Shown here one piece after another: positions 4,852-6,001 of a stretch of 6,001 nucleotides of DNA (position 1 is the stretch's first letter; every line of letters begins with the position of its first letter). Position numbers and translations under genes: made by a program. The stretch covers positions 16,934-22,934 of the forward strand of contig DGZL01000159.1 in the NCBI GenBank assembly GCA_002398515.1, given 5' to 3'. The notes beneath the pieces are model-generated. The model ran no database searches. It was not told the DNA's origin and was given only the letters and a program-made list of their open reading frames with translations. The DNA is from Firmicutes bacterium UBA4981. GTDB taxonomy: Bacteria; Bacillota; SHA-98; UBA4971.

Positions 4852-5712
4852 ATGGAACAGGAAATCGTAGGGTTTTGGGCTGATTCAAGGGATGAGATAA
4901 TAGGTAAATGTATCAAGTTATCTGCAAATGATGCCATCCTTGGATCTGGTGAAGTCTACCAGGGAAGTAGCGAGAAAGTATTTGATCGTCTCTGGAGCGT
5001 GCTGCTCCAAGACATGCAGGGTGATACTTTGGCTAAGACAGGGGAGATAATGGAGAGCTTAGCCGGAGAAGCTGTCAAGTACGGCCGTGATGTCGAGTCT
5101 CTACAGCGGATTATCGAAATTCTTATGGAAAGTGTTCAAGAAGCAACAAGAGCCAAGTACCGAGAAGAACCAGGTAGAGCATCTCGGATTACCGGACACA
5201 TCGAAGAATATCTGAATAAGGCGATGATGATTCTTGCTAAGTCAACCGTCAAGGCACAGGCAGAAGTAATTAGGAAGCAAAAGGATTATCTCCTTGAGCT
5301 CTCAACTCCTGTCATACCTCTATTAGACGGGATACTTATATTGCCTCTTGTAGGAACGATAGACACAAGACGCGCGAAGCAGATCATGGACAATCTGCTA
5401 AGCGGAATTGTGGAAGCTCAGGCTGATACGGTTCTTATTGATATTAGCGGAGTTCCCATTGTAGATACTCAAGTAGCCCATCACTTGATGAAGACTGTCC
5501 AGGCAGCGAGGCTTCTGGGCGCGCGATGTATCATAGTCGGCATCCGTCCTGAGTTTGCCCAGACTATTGTGAAACTTGGAATTGACTTCGGGAGGATAGT
5601 CACGAAGAACTCACTTCAGGCCGGGCTTAAGCTTGCTTTTGAGTGGCATAACTATGAACTGAGACGAGTTGGCGGAGGTGTCCCCGATGCAACAACAGGT
5701 GCCAATTCTTAA
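4852..5712 (+). CDS. rsbR: RsbR-type stressosome protein (RsbT co-antagonist)
   Basis: 286 residues from ATG 4852, with GGGAGG (4839-4844) seven bases upstream. RsbR and RsbS build the cytoplasmic stressosome, a large shell that holds the kinase RsbT until stress triggers phosphorylation and release. Residues 1 to about 130 are predicted mostly helical, as in the sensory N-terminal RsbR domain; a helical linker (131-150) leads to a STAS domain (about 151-265). The STAS part closely follows Bacillus RsbRA: LPLVGTIDTRRA (164-175), DISGVPIVDTQVAHH (197-211), VGIRPEFAQTIVKLGID (229-245). Thr172 and Thr206 fall on the two phosphorylation sites known as Thr171 and Thr205 in Bacillus subtilis, with the same 34-residue separation. 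It ends 26 bases inside rsbS, so the two genes are translationally coupled. The length is slightly above Bacillus RsbRA because of a short Gly-rich tail. The N-terminal domain carries no motif showing which signal it senses. Confidence 0.94.
   Translation: MEQEIVGFWADSRDEIIGKCIKLSANDAILGSGEVYQGSSEKVFDRLWSVLLQDMQGDTLAKTGEIMESLAGEAVKYGRDVESLQRIIEILMESVQEATRAKYREEPGRASRITGHIEEYLNKAMMILAKSTVKAQAEVIRKQKDYLLELSTPVIPLLDGILILPLVGTIDTRRAKQIMDNLLSGIVEAQADTVLIDISGVPIVDTQVAHHLMKTVQAARLLGARCIIVGIRPEFAQTIVKLGIDFGRIVTKNSLQAGLKLAFEWHNYELRRVGGGVPDATTGANS
5674..5680 (+). promoter_or_regulatory. Ribosome binding site of rsbS
   Basis: GGAGGTG, inside the 3' end of rsbR, six bases before ATG 5687. It decides the start of rsbS and supports coupled synthesis of RsbR and RsbS. 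Confidence 0.8.
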
Positions 5713-6001
5713 GATCGATGACTTTTGGATTGCTTCAGTCCAGGGTTCCCTGCATGATCAGGACGTAATCGAGTTCAAGCAGGCCTTACTCAGTAAAATC
5801 GTGCAGCCAAAATCCAACGGGCTCATCATAGACCTGACAGTATTGGATGTGGTGGATAGCTTTGTCACCAAGACGCTCATTGACATCCGTGGACTCGCAA
5901 AACTCATGGGAGTTCCTGTAGTAATCGCGGGGATGAGTCCGGCTGTAGCCATTACCCTTGTGGAAATGGGGCTTAGTTTGGAAGGTATTGATACAGCCCT
6001 T
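5687..6001 (+). CDS. rsbS: RsbS-type stressosome scaffold/antagonist (STAS), 3' end outside window
   Basis: Open reading frame of 105 codons with no stop before the window ends; the family has about 120 residues, so only a short C-terminal piece is missing. It begins MQQQVPILKIDDFWIASVQG, like Bacillus RsbS, and is a single STAS domain. LIIDLTVLDVVDSF (46-59) contains Ser58, the counterpart of the Ser59 that RsbT phosphorylates in Bacillus subtilis. GMSPAVAITLVEMG and LEGIDTAL near the end match the family closely. RsbS forms the core of the stressosome with RsbR and directly sequesters RsbT. It overlaps rsbR by 26 bases in another frame, with its own strong ribosome binding site. In known RST modules rsbT follows directly; that would lie just past the window. 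Confidence 0.94.
   Translation, partial: MQQQVPILKIDDFWIASVQGSLHDQDVIEFKQALLSKIVQPKSNGLIIDLTVLDVVDSFVTKTLIDIRGLAKLMGVPVVIAGMSPAVAITLVEMGLSLEGIDTAL

Noticed and set aside
4827..4883. 18-codon ATG frame overlapping the rsbR start as a leader peptide
   Set aside because: The orphan AGGAGG is 26 bases upstream, too far to serve it, and the peptide shows no regulatory codon pattern.
5758..5952. 64-codon minus-strand frame
   Set aside because: It is antisense to rsbS, whose + strand frame has a strong ribosome binding site and full family similarity.

Overview
The window reads as chromosomal DNA of an endospore-forming Gram-positive bacterium (Bacillota, probably a Clostridia-like or Moorella/Peptococcaceae-like lineage). 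The reasons are a stage II sporulation protein P gene, an RsbR-RsbS stressosome pair, strong AGGAGG-type ribosome binding sites, sigma-A-type promoters with 17-base spacers, and two perfect Spo0A-box heptamers, both in intergenic DNA. The species cannot be named from this sequence alone. All genes found are on the + strand. No mobile element, CRISPR array or prophage signal was seen.

Layout: (1) 1-888 is the 3' two thirds of an MTA/SAH deaminase gene (mtaD-like), closed by a clear intrinsic terminator (923-962). (2) 1044-2210 encodes SpoIIP, the amidase/endopeptidase of the engulfment machinery. It has an N-terminal signal segment and an additional C-terminal membrane anchor. (3) 2304-2753 encodes a small protein with no export signal, consisting almost entirely of a starch/glycogen-binding domain of the CBM25/CBM53 type. 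(4) 2876-4330 is gltX (glutamyl-tRNA synthetase), driven by a near-consensus promoter at 2812-2840. (5) 4461-4534 is tRNA-Gln(CUG) with its own extended -10 promoter. (6) 4535-4851 is a 317-base non-coding stretch with a hairpin, a possible promoter, an orphan AGGAGG and a Spo0A-type box. (7) 4852-5712 encodes an RsbR-type stressosome protein. (8) 5687-6001 is the start of rsbS, overlapping rsbR by 26 bases and cut by the window end.

Functional themes: sporulation (spoIIP, and possible Spo0A boxes before the CBM gene and rsbR), translation (gltX beside a tRNA-Gln that this type of GluRS commonly mischarges for later amidation), and stress sensing (RsbR plus RsbS, expected to continue into rsbT beyond the window). 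Both phospho-threonine positions of RsbR and the phospho-serine position of RsbS are conserved, so the stressosome looks functional. The output of the module lies outside the window. The most interesting items are the stressosome operon with its odd leader, the intergenic Spo0A-type boxes, the SpoIIP variant with a second membrane anchor, and the standalone intracellular carbohydrate-binding protein.
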